A DNA stretch of 64,000 nucleotides from Furcasterigmium furcatum (taxonomy: Eukaryota; Ascomycota; Sordariomycetes; Glomerellales; Plectosphaerellaceae): the NCBI GenBank assembly GCA_001599815.1, contig BCIA01000005.1, forward strand, positions 4,968,472 to 5,032,471. Reading direction: 5' to 3'. The notes beneath the pieces are model-generated. The model ran no database searches and was not told the origin of the DNA. It was given only the letters and a program-made list of their open reading frames with translations. Both the position numbers and the translations under genes were made by a program. Positions 32,548-44,302 of the stretch are shown here, piece by piece. How positions within the stretch are numbered: the stretch's first letter is position 1; each line of letters begins with the position of its first letter.

Positions 32548-34530
32548 CTATCCTTGCGTTGCCAATGCCGATGCGACCGGTTTCCGCCTGATCTTAGTCT
32601 CAGCGTACACCGTTCGGCCATGGTCTCCCTCCAAGTACTGTGGCCGGAAGCTCTGCTGCTCTGAACCAGGAGGAGTGCCGTACTCGAACTTCTGCGCTGT
32701 CTTCGTACGTGGAAACGTCGGCGGCGTCCCTTCCCAGTCGCCCGCCCCGTTGGCTTCGAACAGCACCCTCATCACGTGCAGAGAATCGTCTCTTTCCCAC
32801 TGCCTTGCCTTTTGTGCACCGATTCCAGCCTTCTTCTGCACGAATGCAACTGCCGGCTCCAGGATGAATGACAGGGCAATGAGGAAGGACCCGATTCCGA
32901 GGAGGATTCCAAGCCCAAGAACGGAAAAGTTGAGGGTCCCATCAGTCACCTTGACTCTCTGATTGTGACACATGGCTTCCCACGCCGAATTGACATCTAG
33001 TTCAGAGACGGAACGTCGGGCAGAGCCCTCGGGCGCCCAGGGTCTTTCCACGGAGAGGTTGCCGGGCCGCGCAGGGCCGGTGGGATACCTCATGACCTGG
33101 TGCTGTAGCAGGGACAGGGCATCCGAGAACAGGGCACCCATCTCCGTGCGCCACTGGTCAGATGGGAGACGGTGCTGGATGAGGTGCGTCACGCGGTCCT
33201 GAGCCCGCAGGAAGCCGTGTGTGCGGGTGAAGATGAGATCGTCGAAGCTCTTGGTGCGCGACAGAAACGCGAGGCGCATCGCTGTGGCGCGCTGAGCGGC
33301 GTTCAGGTCCAGTCTCTGCAGGTCGAGGCTGTCGCCCAGCGTATTACTTGCCTGAAAGGGCGTGCACTCGTCATTGATCGGGTTGCAGATCTGGTGGCGG
33401 TCTATGCAGGCGATTGGGCTGATCGGCCGGTCTGGAAGATATCTCAACGATCCTCTGACGAAGTATTCGAAGTTGGCGGAGAAGACAGGGTCGTCGTTCC
33501 GCTCCAGGTGCATGATGGAGTTGTGCACTATGAGCAAGAGGGTGATATCTGAGTGGTCTGTCTGGAGAGCGTCAATCGGGATCCAGGTGCCTCCACCCCT
33601 CCCTGGAAAATGCCGAAGCGGCCGGACTGAATATCCCATCTCGCCGTAGAAGTTGTTCGTGTTGTAACCGTGAGTATACTCATGGAGGTCGCCTTGCGGT
33701 CCGTACAAGTAATTGATCGTGACGTTGTCAGTCCCCGCGGCATCGCCTTCGGTAATCTCGACGTAGTCTGGCGCGGTGATGAGCGGCGAGCACACTGTTT
33801 CTCGCCGGTAGCCGACGCGGTTGGACGGTGGTTCGTTGATACCCAGGTGATGGTGTGAATCCAGCAGGCTTGTCGACATCTGGAAAGCAGGCACGTCGAG
33901 GCATATCGATGACTCAAAGGGACAATCAGTAGATGCGTTGTTCCATGGAAGAGACCGGGCAGGAAGCAAATTGCAATAGGCGGATGGAGCGTCATCGTCA
34001 TAGCATTGACGTGTGTATGTTGCCGCTTCTTGGTTCTCGGAAGAACGGAGCACCTGCAGAGCTTCTTCATCATTCGGCACGAAGAGCCCGCAGCTTGTGG
34101 GCGCAAGGAGGCGATACTCGGTGGCGGCCTCCGAGATCCATGATGAGAGGATAGATGCCGCGGCGAAGAGGGCCAGATATATTGCTGCAAACGCTGCCCA
34201 GGGCAGAGTCCGAAGCCAGGCTCTGCGCACAGTCTTGCGCCAATACCATGCTTGTTGGAGGAAAACCCACGCGGCGTCCGCCGGAGTGGCCGTGTTGCGG
34301 AGAATGTGCTGACGCTGATAATAGAGGCCGTCGTGGTCACCATCCGCCGCCATGGCCTGGTGGGCTGAGAATCCAACAAGTCTCCAACCACGAGCGGCCA
34401 CGATTGTGACGAAGAACGCGAGGGACGTCAGAAGAAGAGCACCATCCCGAGCGGACAGGGTGAGAGTTGCGCCCAGGACGCGACTGCGAGTCCAATCAGT
34501 CCATACTCCGAGATATATTTGGCTGGTCAT
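32548..34530 (-). CDS. fungal polytopic membrane protein, unknown function
   Basis: Single exon of 660 aa, convergent with the P450 gene. Two membrane helices lie in the N-terminal part (residues ~28-46, DGALLLTSLAFFVTIVAARGW, and ~105-130, LPWAAFAAIYLALFAAASIL) and one near the C-terminus (~540-560, FSVLGLGILLGIGSFLIALSFIL). Between them is a large region of about 400 residues with regularly spaced cysteines and NxS/T sites (CGLF, CYDD, CNLL, CPFE, CLDV, CSPL, CIDRHQICNPINDEC), which suggests an extracytoplasmic, disulfide-bonded domain. This layout occurs in many paralogues in Pezizomycotina, often of unknown role. No catalytic motif was recognised. The C-terminal tail is cytosolic with RRKP. 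Confidence 0.8.
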   Translation of the reverse strand: MTSQIYLGVWTDWTRSRVLGATLTLSARDGALLLTSLAFFVTIVAARGWRLVGFSAHQAMAADGDHDGLYYQRQHILRNTATPADAAWVFLQQAWYWRKTVRRAWLRTLPWAAFAAIYLALFAAASILSSWISEAATEYRLLAPTSCGLFVPNDEEALQVLRSSENQEAATYTRQCYDDDAPSAYCNLLPARSLPWNNASTDCPFESSICLDVPAFQMSTSLLDSHHHLGINEPPSNRVGYRRETVCSPLITAPDYVEITEGDAAGTDNVTINYLYGPQGDLHEYTHGYNTNNFYGEMGYSVRPLRHFPGRGGGTWIPIDALQTDHSDITLLLIVHNSIMHLERNDDPVFSANFEYFVRGSLRYLPDRPISPIACIDRHQICNPINDECTPFQASNTLGDSLDLQRLDLNAAQRATAMRLAFLSRTKSFDDLIFTRTHGFLRAQDRVTHLIQHRLPSDQWRTEMGALFSDALSLLQHQVMRYPTGPARPGNLSVERPWAPEGSARRSVSELDVNSAWEAMCHNQRVKVTDGTLNFSVLGLGILLGIGSFLIALSFILEPAVAFVQKKAGIGAQKARQWERDDSLHVMRVLFEANGAGDWEGTPPTFPRTKTAQKFEYGTPPGSEQQSFRPQYLEGDHGRTVYAETKIRRKPVASALATQG

Positions 34531-36097
34531 GGTCGCCCCGTGTGTGTCGAAGGCTCCGAGGAAGTCGAGTTTGCGTTGTCACAGGTTCACTTTCTGGAGA
34601 TGATGGAGGCCGAGATATTCGCCTCAGGCGGACTTCGGCCGAAGAAAGCGTCCAATGAATGCACTGTAAGTTGCTTTTGTCGGCGTGGATTCTCAGCCAC
34701 CGCCTCGACGCAATAGTCGGAACGCCTCGGGCCTTGGCACTTCGTCGAGACCACCATATTCGAATGTACTGGTCATGCCAAGACCTACACAGGTTTCCAG
34801 AGCAGTTTTTGGGCCTTCAATGATCGGAGATGCAGTTGTCGGAAGGAATGGGAGTATTTAAACCTGCTGTCGACGAGACAAATGCCAACCACAGGTCACC
34901 TCAGAGACGAACCATGGGCTCAGGGGGGGGGCGAGCCAGTAGTGCGAATGTGCATCACAACGCAACAGTGCGACCAGGCTCGGGATCATGAAGTCATACC
35001 CCGGCGCCGCTACAACATCTACTGCAAGAGGCAACGACAAATTCCTCGGCGACGAGTCGGGGGCGGTCAGGGTCATTTGTGCCAAGCGTCGAGTTGCAGT
35101 TGATCGTCAGCATACTAGCATTGAGTTGGGGGGTCCGGATCTGCCGTTGGGAGAGCTGCAGCTTGCAACTCCACGTGTTCATGAACTGTACCATACTCAA
35201 AACACCGCTCTTTGCCGGAGGTTGGATGTGCCTTAGTCACTCTCGGTCAGGTTGGGTTTGCAGAGGAACTGGTTCAGGGGGTCAGTGGAGTTCGAGGTAA
35301 ACAGCCTCGGAGCAAAGTCTTGTTATTGGGAACCATGAAGTTTCTTCTGGTCCAGTTCTATACCAGACTTACAATTCAGGCGCTGGACATGAGTTTCGTT
35401 TGTAATAGTTGGATTGACGCTCATCCATCCCGTCCGCTTTCCGGGAAACGTGTGCGGCCATGATCGCACGTGAGAAGCCATGAAGGCTGAGCCGCAGGAG
35501 GCCAAAGCGGGCATCGCCAGTCTGGCTGGCGCAGAAATATGCCCATCCAAACTTCCGGTGAGTCCAGACCAGACTCCCGTAGTTCTTGTCTGGAGGTCTC
35601 TACTTCAGCTGTCATCTCCCTCCTTGCTCCAGATTCTCTACAATGTTGCCTGTCAGAGGTCACACCGCCAAAAGCAACCGCGGTGACGTCGTCGGGTCGT
35701 AGCTTCAGGGAGAAATGTAAGGCATCAGCCCACGGGAATTTTTGGATATGCCTCCATGCTGATTCTCTGCCCAGCATGGAGGGGTTGACGTACCAAGTAC
35801 CCAGCTTGTCTGCGCATAACTTTTTCTGCCACTCGTGTATCGCCATCCTCGGAGTAGTCTGTGCATTTCAAGTCGCAGCGCACAGCTACTAGTGACTCCT
35901 ACACGCTGACCGAGTGTGGGCCTGTGCTACCGCACCCGGGTGGAAGCACGAACTTGAAACGGGCCCGGGGCAGGCCCCGTCAACGGCGGCCGGGTGGGGC
36001 AGGCACGTGGAGGACGGAAACCACCGCCGCTACCCGGGCACCTCCGGTCGTACAGAACCGTGGAGCCGTGGGGTGGCTTGTCCTGCCCTCCTGCCGC

Positions 36098-36143
36098 CTA
36101 CCTGCCTACTGTTTACCTGCCTACTTTCGGTAAGGTAGGTAGG
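36098..36143. repeat. CCTAC/GTAGG short repeats, imperfect inverted repeat
   Basis: Three CCTAC or CTGCCTAC words run into TAAGGTAGGTAGGTA on the same strand, so the segment can fold into an imperfect hairpin. Such TACCTACC runs are common in intergenic DNA of Sordariomycetes. Confidence 0.45.
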
Positions 36144-36220
36144 TATGCTGTGGTTAAGCAACTGTCGAAGCCTGCACCCAGCCAGATGCGGAAGTCAGGG
36201 CCAAGGGCCAGGATCCCTGC

Positions 36221-36228
36221 TATATAAG
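36221..36228 (+). promoter_or_regulatory. orphan TATA-like element
   Basis: TATATAAG, well placed to start a transcript near 36250. The downstream open frame (from ATG 36234) is too close to serve as its CDS and resembles nothing known. Either an unrecognised small gene or a chance match. Confidence 0.2.
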
Positions 36229-36967
36229 AGGACGATGGGCCCCCTCGACACTGCTGGAGTCTCAGAGTTCAGCTTGTATCCTGCGTCTCTTCTTAGCTTG
36301 GATGCTGGAATCACTACCCCATCGGTGCCCAAGCACTTCATCACTGCTGGCTACCCTCTTCTCGCAGCAACCACGTTCCCAACCACCCTGCAGGCAGCCG
36401 GTTCTCTCTCGTATTACCTCCAATGCCCCTTCGTCGATGGCGATTCATCATCAGTATGTTGTGCGTTGCTGACTATTTCTGTAGAACATTCGCACAGCTT
36501 CGTCATGCTTGACCTTCCGTTCTTATGGTGCCGGGGAGTTCCCTCCCCGCATGTGAACACCCATCCAATAATTTCAACGTTTGGGGAGTGCTGACTTGAA
36601 TGTAACAGTATTTCCCTACTTGAAACAATGCCGCCCGGCCGCAGATCGACGGCCTCTGTGTTCCAGCCATCATTCCTCGGCACCGCCTATCTAATGCGAT
36701 GGACTCTTAGTCCAAAAGTGGAAAGTCCTTCGAAGTTCGCGGAACTTGTTGAGTCAATAGTACTTGGTGCCGCCATGGATGCTGTGGAATGGGTCCTGCT
36801 GAATACCAGCCACAGGCCAGGTCGCCAGGATCAATCAAAGACAGGGGGAGCGCCCAGACTAAGCCTCACCATCTCAGGGGGAAAAAATCCTCCTTCACCT
36901 TGATCGCACCATCAACAGCTCGACGCCAGTACTGCCTACTCCAATTGCATTCAGCACGCGTCAAAAT

Positions 36968-37230
36968 ATGAGAATATCGCGATTGTTACGCCCGAAGCCC
37001 AACGTATTAGCAGATCTCCATGGTGCCACACCCCCTTGCCTCCCTCATCTGCCAGAACTGACCACCGTATCCTCCCACAGCCCCCGAAGCCGAAAAAGAA
37101 GCCTCGAGTCGTCTGGACTTGGGCATGCTGCACCTGCGGCGGGTCTGGCATCCTGATTAACGAAGAGACATGTCCGACTTGTCAGACCCTGCGATGCGTG
37201 TATTGTTTGGTCCGGAAGCACGTTCGATGA
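36968..37230 (+). CDS. small cysteine-rich (zinc-ribbon-like) protein
   Basis: Model of two exons (36968..37003 and 37081..37230) giving 61 aa; the 77-nt intron has donor GTATTA, a CTGAC branch site and CAG acceptor. The second exon is the strong part. It encodes a basic linker PPKPKKKPRVVW, then CCTCGGSG, CPTC and CVYC motifs, seven cysteines in about 30 residues with paired CxxC spacing. Such a pattern is typical of small zinc ribbons seen in fungal hypothetical proteins. The first exon and start ATG are uncertain because the donor is weak. No signal peptide. Function unknown. Confidence 0.45.
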
Positions 37231-38338
37231 GGCGGGTGCGGTCGTCAATGGTGCCAGTCGGTTCCTGCGCGTCAACCTCGAACCACCACCCACAACAACG
37301 CGCGACCGGGCCAATGGCAAGCAGCGGCGCAGAAGGAGACAAGGAGGAAAAGAAGACGGGTTCGAGAGGGCCCAATTCGTTCGCGTCGGGCGGATAATAA
37401 TGGCGAAATGCATCGATTCGGGTCGGCAGCGAGCTCCACGCCCGGGCCACTTTGGGTCCCGGTCTCCGGCCGGTTTGGGTGGGTGCCATGGGGGAGGAGG
37501 AGGCTCGTGAGATGGATGGCCCAAGTATGGGGCGGCGCCTGGCGTCTGGCTCTTGTTCCTCTTTCTGCTGTTGTCAGCTTTCCCGTCTTGGTAGACACGG
37601 TACTACGAGTCTGCCAGCCACTGGTTCGATCGCTCGTCCTTCTCTAGGTAGTCGGTTTTGAAAGCACCGCAGCCACCAGAAGTACCATTCCAGATGCGAT
37701 TTTGCGACAACTCCTGGCCCGCTTTGATGCCGGATGTACGCGCGCTCGCGAGGACACCCTGCTGCGGCCACCACAAGTGCTCCGGTGCTTGTTCCCTACG
37801 CGGAATCTGGTTAAATAGGGGAAGGTCTGGACCGCCAATCGCACTGCCCAATTGAACATGGCCCACTGTTAGCCGCTTGCCAGGAATCCCGCATGAACCA
37901 TGAGTGAGGCTGTGAGCTTTGGACATATTTCTTTTCGATGGAGTTATATTGCTTTTTCTAATTTTTCCCTAGAACCTGGAACACAGGAGTTTGCACACGA
38001 TGGTAATATGGAGATATGAGTACAATCATATGAACTGATATAGATATGCACACAGATGCCTCATTCATCGTGGTCCCCAAGTATCTTGGGACTTTCCTAT
38101 ACTGTAGTGAAGGTCGAGTCGCAAATTGAGAATGACTTGTCTTCTACACAGCTAGCAACAAGCTAAAAATACAAAAAGCAAAAGCGAGCAGAGAAAAGAA
38201 AAACCTCCATATCTGCGGTCCCTCAATCCCACACCTCTGGCCTAGATGAAAAGCTCTGCGCATGGTGAGCGTCTTGTTGTGATGTGTGGGCGACTGTGCT
38301 GCCGCGCTGCCAGAAGTCATCCCCTCCAGTTAGAAGCT
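37231..38338. other. intergenic
   Basis: About 1.1 kb, AT-richer toward 37930-38200. No coding signal beyond short shadows. 3' flank of the secreted Cys-rich protein gene. Confidence 0.4.
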
Positions 38339-39187
38339 TCACTGGAAAGCAACCTCGTCCCAGCAAGGGATCGCACAGTCTCCCTTCCAGGTGTATCCGC
38401 CAGACTGGAACTGGTCCTTGATCATGGTCTTGCAGACGCCGCCGCAGTCTTCGCCCTGGCTGGTGAGGCACTCGGAGATGACGCCCTCCTGCTTCCACGT
38501 CTCGAGCACGATCTCGTAGCCGTCGCGGTAGAAGATGTAGATCGGATGGCACAGGCCCTCAAAGTTGCACTTCTTCGGGTCTTCGACTCCCTGGAACGTG
38601 TGATCGTTGGTCGCCGTGAAGAAGACGCTGTACCAGCCGATGCTCCGGTCCTCGAAAATGTTGCTCCGGGGGTGACCCTCAGGCGCATCAGGCCAGGCGC
38701 AGCTGAGAAAGTACTCGTTAGTATCTCAGCTTGACTCCACCTCGCGAGGTCGTACTTACCCTCCCTCGGGATGGTGCGTCGTGGTTCGCTCGCCGGCACC
38801 CTTCTCATACGTGCGGATCTCGCAGTCGCCGCCGTTCCTGGTCTGGAAGTAGGTACGGCAGTAGTCCTTGTTGTGCCAGATCATGTCTTGGTTTCCCGAG
38901 AAGAAGCCATCAATGATGGCCTCCGTGATGTCATCAACCAGCCCTGCGGCCAAGCCGCCGACGCTCGCGATGGCCCAGCCCGCGATGATACCCACGGCGC
39001 GGGATTCAAGAGGTCCGGATCCGCGAGTGAGAGCTCTGCTGGCGAGAGGGACCGTCTGCCTTCGAGCGAGTTGTTCGATGACGGATGCTTCCCTCTGGCG
39101 GAGGGATTCGAGGATGCCTGGGTCGCGGACTTGGATGGCCGCGGCCGAGACGGCAGAGGCCATGGCAAGCATTGTAAGGAACTTCAT
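38339..39187 (-). CDS. secreted cysteine-rich protein, candidate effector
   Basis: Two exons (39187..38760 and 38702..38339; intron of 57 nt with GTAAGT, CTAAC and CAG) encode 263 aa. Residues 1-19 form a signal peptide (MKFLTMLAMASAVSAAAI). A probable propeptide follows, with a Kex2-like dibasic ARR at 41-43 and more Arg-rich segments to ~63. Residues ~65-95 are a hydrophobic glycine-alanine stretch (GIIAGWAIASVGGLAAGLVDD), then a domain with ten cysteines (for example C110, C122 and C144; CGGVC; CAIPCW). The even cysteine number suggests disulfides in a secreted protein. I do not recognise the family with certainty. A TATA element lies 169 bp upstream. The start was set at the ATG before the signal peptide although the frame is open further upstream. 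Confidence 0.78.
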
Positions 39188-41035
39188 TTTGGAGTTGAAA
39201 GATGGTAGTAAATGGGGCAGTGGATATGGATGCGGACTGCTGATGAATGCGGTGGGAGGCAGATGGTGATGAAGGAGGAGGCGGTTGTTGATGATATGAG
39301 GCAGATGCCGATGATAGAGGATCAATAGCAGCAAGAGAGAGGAGGCGGATGCCTCTTATATATTCGGGCCATGGCCATGGACCCCAAGATCGATAAGTTC
39401 ACGTCAGTATTCTTGCCAACATTGACGAGCCCTTCGACTCTGACGATGGTGGACTTCGCCTTCAGCATGCACGATGACATGAATGGGTCCAAACCTCAAA
39501 ACTCGAGGCTGCGTGCATGATCTGCCCAGCTTGGTGTAGATCAGCTCCATCCGTTCGATGATGCTGAGCCCTTCTAGTCTAAATCTAGTATCCCCCTTGT
39601 CTGTAGAGCCGTCAAAACGCCGAGGCCATCATACGAATGGGAACATGCTCTGACGTGATGCCGACGAGAGATGGTCGCATCAAGCCTCGCCAAGCTCAAC
39701 GATTGGACCCTTGACCTCCATCTCACCAGATTATGCGAGGCTCAGCCTTGGAAGTGACGTATGAAGGGTCCGTAGCCGTTTTCAACCTTATCTCAATGTA
39801 GCGGGATCTTCCCTTGGCATGGAACCGGTATGCCGGCAATGGGGACTTGGAGCGGCCGGGAACGCAGGGCTGAGGCATGCAACGAACAAGGCATGAGTGC
39901 GTGCAATGCAACCCAGGGTCCAAAAAGGCATCCGTCGTTAAGTCCGTCGTGTAAGCCTTTGGGGGGACCATGACCCGGGGGACCAGGGGCGGCATGTGGG
40001 ATGCAGGTGGCAAACATGCCGAACCATATGCAGGTCCATATGGCATGATTTAGTCTTCCCTGGTTCCTTCTTGAGAAGCATGGTGCTTACTACGGAACAC
40101 CCACAGCTATGTTTTCCCTTGTTGATGTAGATTTAATACTGCTATTCTCAGATCTCCTTCATCTATTCCGCTGCTGCGCCCCAGTCGAATCTGTATTTCA
40201 GGCAATATCTCAGAATTCATGTTCAGAGAAGACCGGGTTGGTATCAAGGCCCGCCAAAGTGACAAATAGCTCGCGGCGTTGGGGAGTGAAGGTGGCTGCT
40301 ACTCAAGCAAGCCCGATGTACTTTCTCAAGATCCTGCCATGAAGTGTCGGATCATAAAAAAGGGATAAAGATAGCTCAAAGTAGCCTTGCATGACGTCCC
40401 GACCTGAATCACCAGGGTTGGATCTTGATATTGAGGAACCATCGCCTCTGGGAACCTGCCTCTAACGCCAGTTTTGGTACTGCTTAGCGAAACAAGGTAG
40501 ATCCATTGAAGATCAGCAACACAGCCAGGCCCCCCAAAAATGAAATCAGTAAGCGGTGACGGAGAATCGTGACAATTTTATCTTGGGTCGAGCGTGTAGC
40601 CGGGCCCGGGTACGTATGTCCTTGATCGATTAACGCCGGAGACGACGCGCTTATCACCGGGCGGCAAGTCGAGATACGCGCACGCGGAGTGCCAGGGTTT
40701 CCGGACGATTAACCGGCTCAGACTAAAGAGATCAGCAGTCCGCAGGCCTGGATGGCTTGTCCTGCCAATTAGAGAGGCCCCGGATCGCTTGAAATGCACG
40801 ATTGGGTAGTATCCAGGGGCGAGGTGGAATATGCCCTTTGAGGGTGGAACAACTGGTGGCCCTCAGCCTCACAACTTCCAAGCTATTTGGGGGACTATGA
40901 GTGTAAGCACCAGTCTGGAGAGAATGATGGAGTGATCTAAGACGTACAGCGGGGGCCTAGGTGAGCGGCGGGGAGCAGAATACGTAACGTTGTTTGTCCC
41001 GAGACGCCATCTTTCGTATCAAACAGCTCCGGACT
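39188..41035. other. intergenic
   Basis: About 1.85 kb between the secreted-protein start and the MSH4 stop. Contains the TATA element at 39356. ORFs here are short and without family character on both strands. Confidence 0.4.
39356..39362 (-). promoter_or_regulatory. TATA box of the secreted protein gene
   Basis: On the minus strand this reads TATATAA, 169 bp upstream of the start codon at 39187. Confidence 0.45.
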
Positions 41036-44000
41036 TCATTTGAAGCCGCTTCCCTCCCACAGAGACTCATCATCGATCCCCTCATCATCATACACCACGT
41101 CCATGCTTTCGCTTTCGTCGCGTGAGCCTGCCACTGTGGGTTCTACTCCATTTTCGATCGCGTCCATTCTGGTGATGAATTCCTCCTGCAGCTGGGTCAA
41201 GTACCCCGCCAAATCGCGGGGATCCATATCCTCGGCTTCTGCATGCCTCAGCTGCTCCTGAAGATTGAGTATCAGTTTGCGTCGCCGGATGAGCTTGCGT
41301 GCCTCCGAGCTCTGCTTGCGAGCATCTCGCTGTTGACGCAGACTCTTCGAAACCTCTTCGGCCTTGTCGAGAAATTTTGCCGGAAGACCAACAGCTTTGG
41401 CAAGTGTGAGACCGTAATGCTCGTTGTCAACTTTGCCGGACTTGACCGTGTACAGCATGGTCATTTCGGGAAGGTTGTCACGAGTGGCAGCAAGGGTCGT
41501 GGCGAGATGCAGATTCAGCACCCCTGGCCGGTCGTTGAGAACCTCAGCTAGCACGGACTGGTCAGAAGAGTTTGACATGCAAAGGTAGTCGACTCACCGA
41601 GGTCGTTGAAATGTGTAGCAAACCAGACACAGGCATGGCTCTGGATGAGGGCCTCCGCCATTGCAATCGCAATCGACAAGCCGTCCCTTGTGCTGGTGCC
41701 ACGGCCCAACTCATCGATAATGGCCATGCTCTTCTCATTGACATTGCTGCTTTCGGTCAGAGGGCTGCGTTCAAATGAGCGACCTGGACGTACCGCAGGA
41801 TGAAGGCCATCTCCCGCATCTCCATCGAGAACGTGGACATGTTCGCCTCGATACTGTCATCCGTGGTGACTCGGGCAAAGAGGCTGTGGATGATTGGGAA
41901 CGACGCGAATTCCGCAGGCACAAAGCAGCCAATCTGGGCCATGACCTGGAGTAGAGCAACAGTGCGGAGGTATGTGCTTTTGCCGCTCATGTTGCAACCG
42001 GTGATGATCTGGAACCGGTGTTCCTCGCTGGCGTAGAACTCGTTCGCGACGAGTCGCTCCTCCAAAGTCTGCACCGCTGATTAGCTCGTGCTCTGATTCC
42101 CATGGGAGTGCGAAAGTACCTTGTCCATCACCGGGTGCCTGGCGGCTTTCAAGCCGAGTGTGCCGCTCAGGTCTGGCTTGGTGTACTCCCTCAGAATCGA
42201 TACATGTGCAAATGAAGCCAGCATATCGATCAGGGCGACGGACTCGCAGACTCGAAACATGTGTTGCACCTGCGTGCGGATGCTGTCCAGAAGTTCCTGT
42301 ACGACTTTGTCCCCCATTTGAACTGCCTCTGCCACGGAATCCTGGATGCGGATGTTGAACTTCTTCAGGTGGAGAGTCAAACACTCGATGAAGCCCTTGC
42401 TCTTGTGTCGGTTGATGAAGACATCTGGGATTTCGCGCTCTTCAAAATCTACTGCTCGAAGTCGGATCCAGTAGCCACGCCTGGCATCATATTTGAGTTT
42501 CGTCTCGACCTGAAATTCCGCTATCCTGTATTAGCCAGGTGAAGCTCTTGTTGACCAAGTAAACAAACCACTGAGATCCTCGACATATTTGATCACATCT
42601 TTGGTGCACTCCGCGTATGTCTCTCGAGAGACGTCGAGAAGGCCGTTGACGCCAGACTGAGAATATGTTAGACCAGCACGCAGCGGTCGAGTCTCGAGCT
42701 GTTCACCTTCACGGCGAACATTCGGGAATTTCGCATTTCCAGGGGCGTTCTCATGAGTGTCACGTCGTCCTCAATCTGCATGGAGATGAGATCCCGAACC
42801 TGTGACGTGGTCTCTGGTCTGCATAGATCGCGGATCTTCCCAAGCAGCGGTGAGAGAGCCGGGGACAGTCCCTGGAAGAGGTCTGGGATGGCTGATAGAA
42901 AGGCTTTGACATTGATGACCTGATTCAAGGCACACTCGGACGCTTCAAGAGAAGCCTCCTTCGGGAGAATGACGAGCTGCTCAGTACGTCAGCTTCGAGG
43001 GCCATCCACCACCGGCTGGGCTTCGCGTGGCCCACCTTCGTCAGCATGCCTTCCACATCCTTGAAAGCCTTCAAAGCTGTGGACTCTCAGCGCAAGGCCA
43101 AAAACAGCGATGCTCGACGAGACCATACCTTTCCGGACGTTTGCGAGCATGTCTTCCGCAGTGATGAGCTCCGCAACGCCGTCGTAACGTGGTTCCAGGT
43201 AGTTGTCATGTCGTGTCGATGGCTGAAGAATATTGTTGCGGAGGAGACGGGCCCCCATGGGAGTTTGCGTGTGGTTCAAGAGTCCATACAGGCAATCTTT
43301 TGACTTTGGGTTGCGCAGGTTTTGAACCAATTCAAGGGAACGGATGGCTGAAGTATCAATCAGCATCGTGTCCTCAGACGGTTCGTATCTGATTCGCAAA
43401 GAATGAGGCACAATTCTGAGTGACCACGGCTCAGATTCGATGTATTTGATGACCTGCGCTCGTCAGAGATGGCAAAGCCGTCAGACGATGGAGCTTACCG
43501 CAGCAAGGGCACACGTGGTGTAATAGTTTCCCTGGATTGCGACCTTAACCGTCTCGGCATCCTCCCGAGAAGCAAGTGTCCTGATGCTTTCCAGGCCATC
43601 AGCCTCGGACCAGTGCTTCCGGTCATACGGGACAATGCCTGAGTCAGGAATGTGCTCCTCGATTAGGTCATAGAGGTTAGACTTGGGGTTGGGAGGGCAC
43701 ACGGATGAGACGAGCAGGATCTGGCAAGGCTCGAGGATGTCGAGCTTGTGGATTGTTTTGACATAGAACTGGCTGTCGGATATCTGACTCAGGATGATCT
43801 CACCCGTCGAGACGTTGAAGAACGCAGCACCCACAGAGGGAGACACCCCTCGCGCCTCGCTGAGTGCGCACACAATGGTGCGGCCTTCGCTTAGTGGAAA
43901 GGGAGTCGCGCGGGACTGCCTGGTTGGGGCTGAAGCAGAGGGGCGGCTTATGCTCGGACGTGCGGTGACTGTGTGAGTGTACATTGTCGAAGGCGTAGCC

Positions 44001-44302
44001 TCGTAGTCCATACGTTCGCCATTGGCGATGTGAGAGTGCCCGTCGTGGGGCGGCCTCGTCGACGGTGCTCGAGATACATGCCTGGAATGATCCGCGCCGA
44101 AGATGTTAGGAGGATATGCTGGACGAACGCCCTGCACGGAGGAGATTGTCGACGTTTCGATGCTGGGCAGAGGGCGCTCGGATTGGCCCGGGAAGAAGTA
44201 TGGCGACGATTGCTGGCTAAGAGTGCTTGGCGGACGGTTTGAGGTGTTGTCGCCGGAGGGGAGACTCCCGAGAGGGGGCCAGGGTGAGCTTCGGCGTTGC
44301 AT
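41036..44302 (-). CDS. MSH4: MutS homologue, meiotic MSH4
   Basis: Nine exons (44302..43499, 43453..43129, 43076..43036, 42976..42707, 42656..42569, 42520..42120, 42068..41794, 41746..41598, 41547..41036) close to 954 aa. Introns are 46-59 nt. The N-terminal ~130 residues are Ser/Pro-rich and disordered; the MSH4 connector starts at VCALSEARGVSPSVGAAFFNVSTGEI. Then come the lever/core segments (LRIRYEPSEDTMLIDTSAIRSLELVQNLRN, LYGLLNHTQTPMGARLLRNNILQP). The ATPase has Walker A GCNMSGKST, the ST motif in DDSIEANMSTFSMEM, Walker B-type IIDELGRGTSTRDG and the His switch ATHFNDL. The mismatch-recognition N-domain (FxE) is absent, as expected. MSH4 pairs with MSH5 as a sliding clamp that stabilises meiotic crossover intermediates. 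It supports a sexual cycle. The fifth intron junction (42568/42521) has two close donor choices; the one used gives LSAEFQ. Confidence 0.95.

Larger units (their letters stand above)
34531..36967. other. gene-poor region
   Basis: About 2.4 kb with only short, unconvincing ORFs on both strands. It contains an imperfect inverted CCTAC/GTAGG motif (36098-36143) and a TATA element at 36221 without a convincing gene behind it. I see no transposase or reverse transcriptase remains. Confidence 0.4.

Noticed and set aside
36145..36594. 149-aa ORF on + in the gene-poor region
   Set aside because: No family character, overlaps the TATA element, composition close to translated non-coding DNA.
34531..36967. 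Transposon remains in the gene-poor region
   Set aside because: No transposase or reverse-transcriptase motif, no long terminal repeats, no AT-rich RIP-like block; only short repeats seen.
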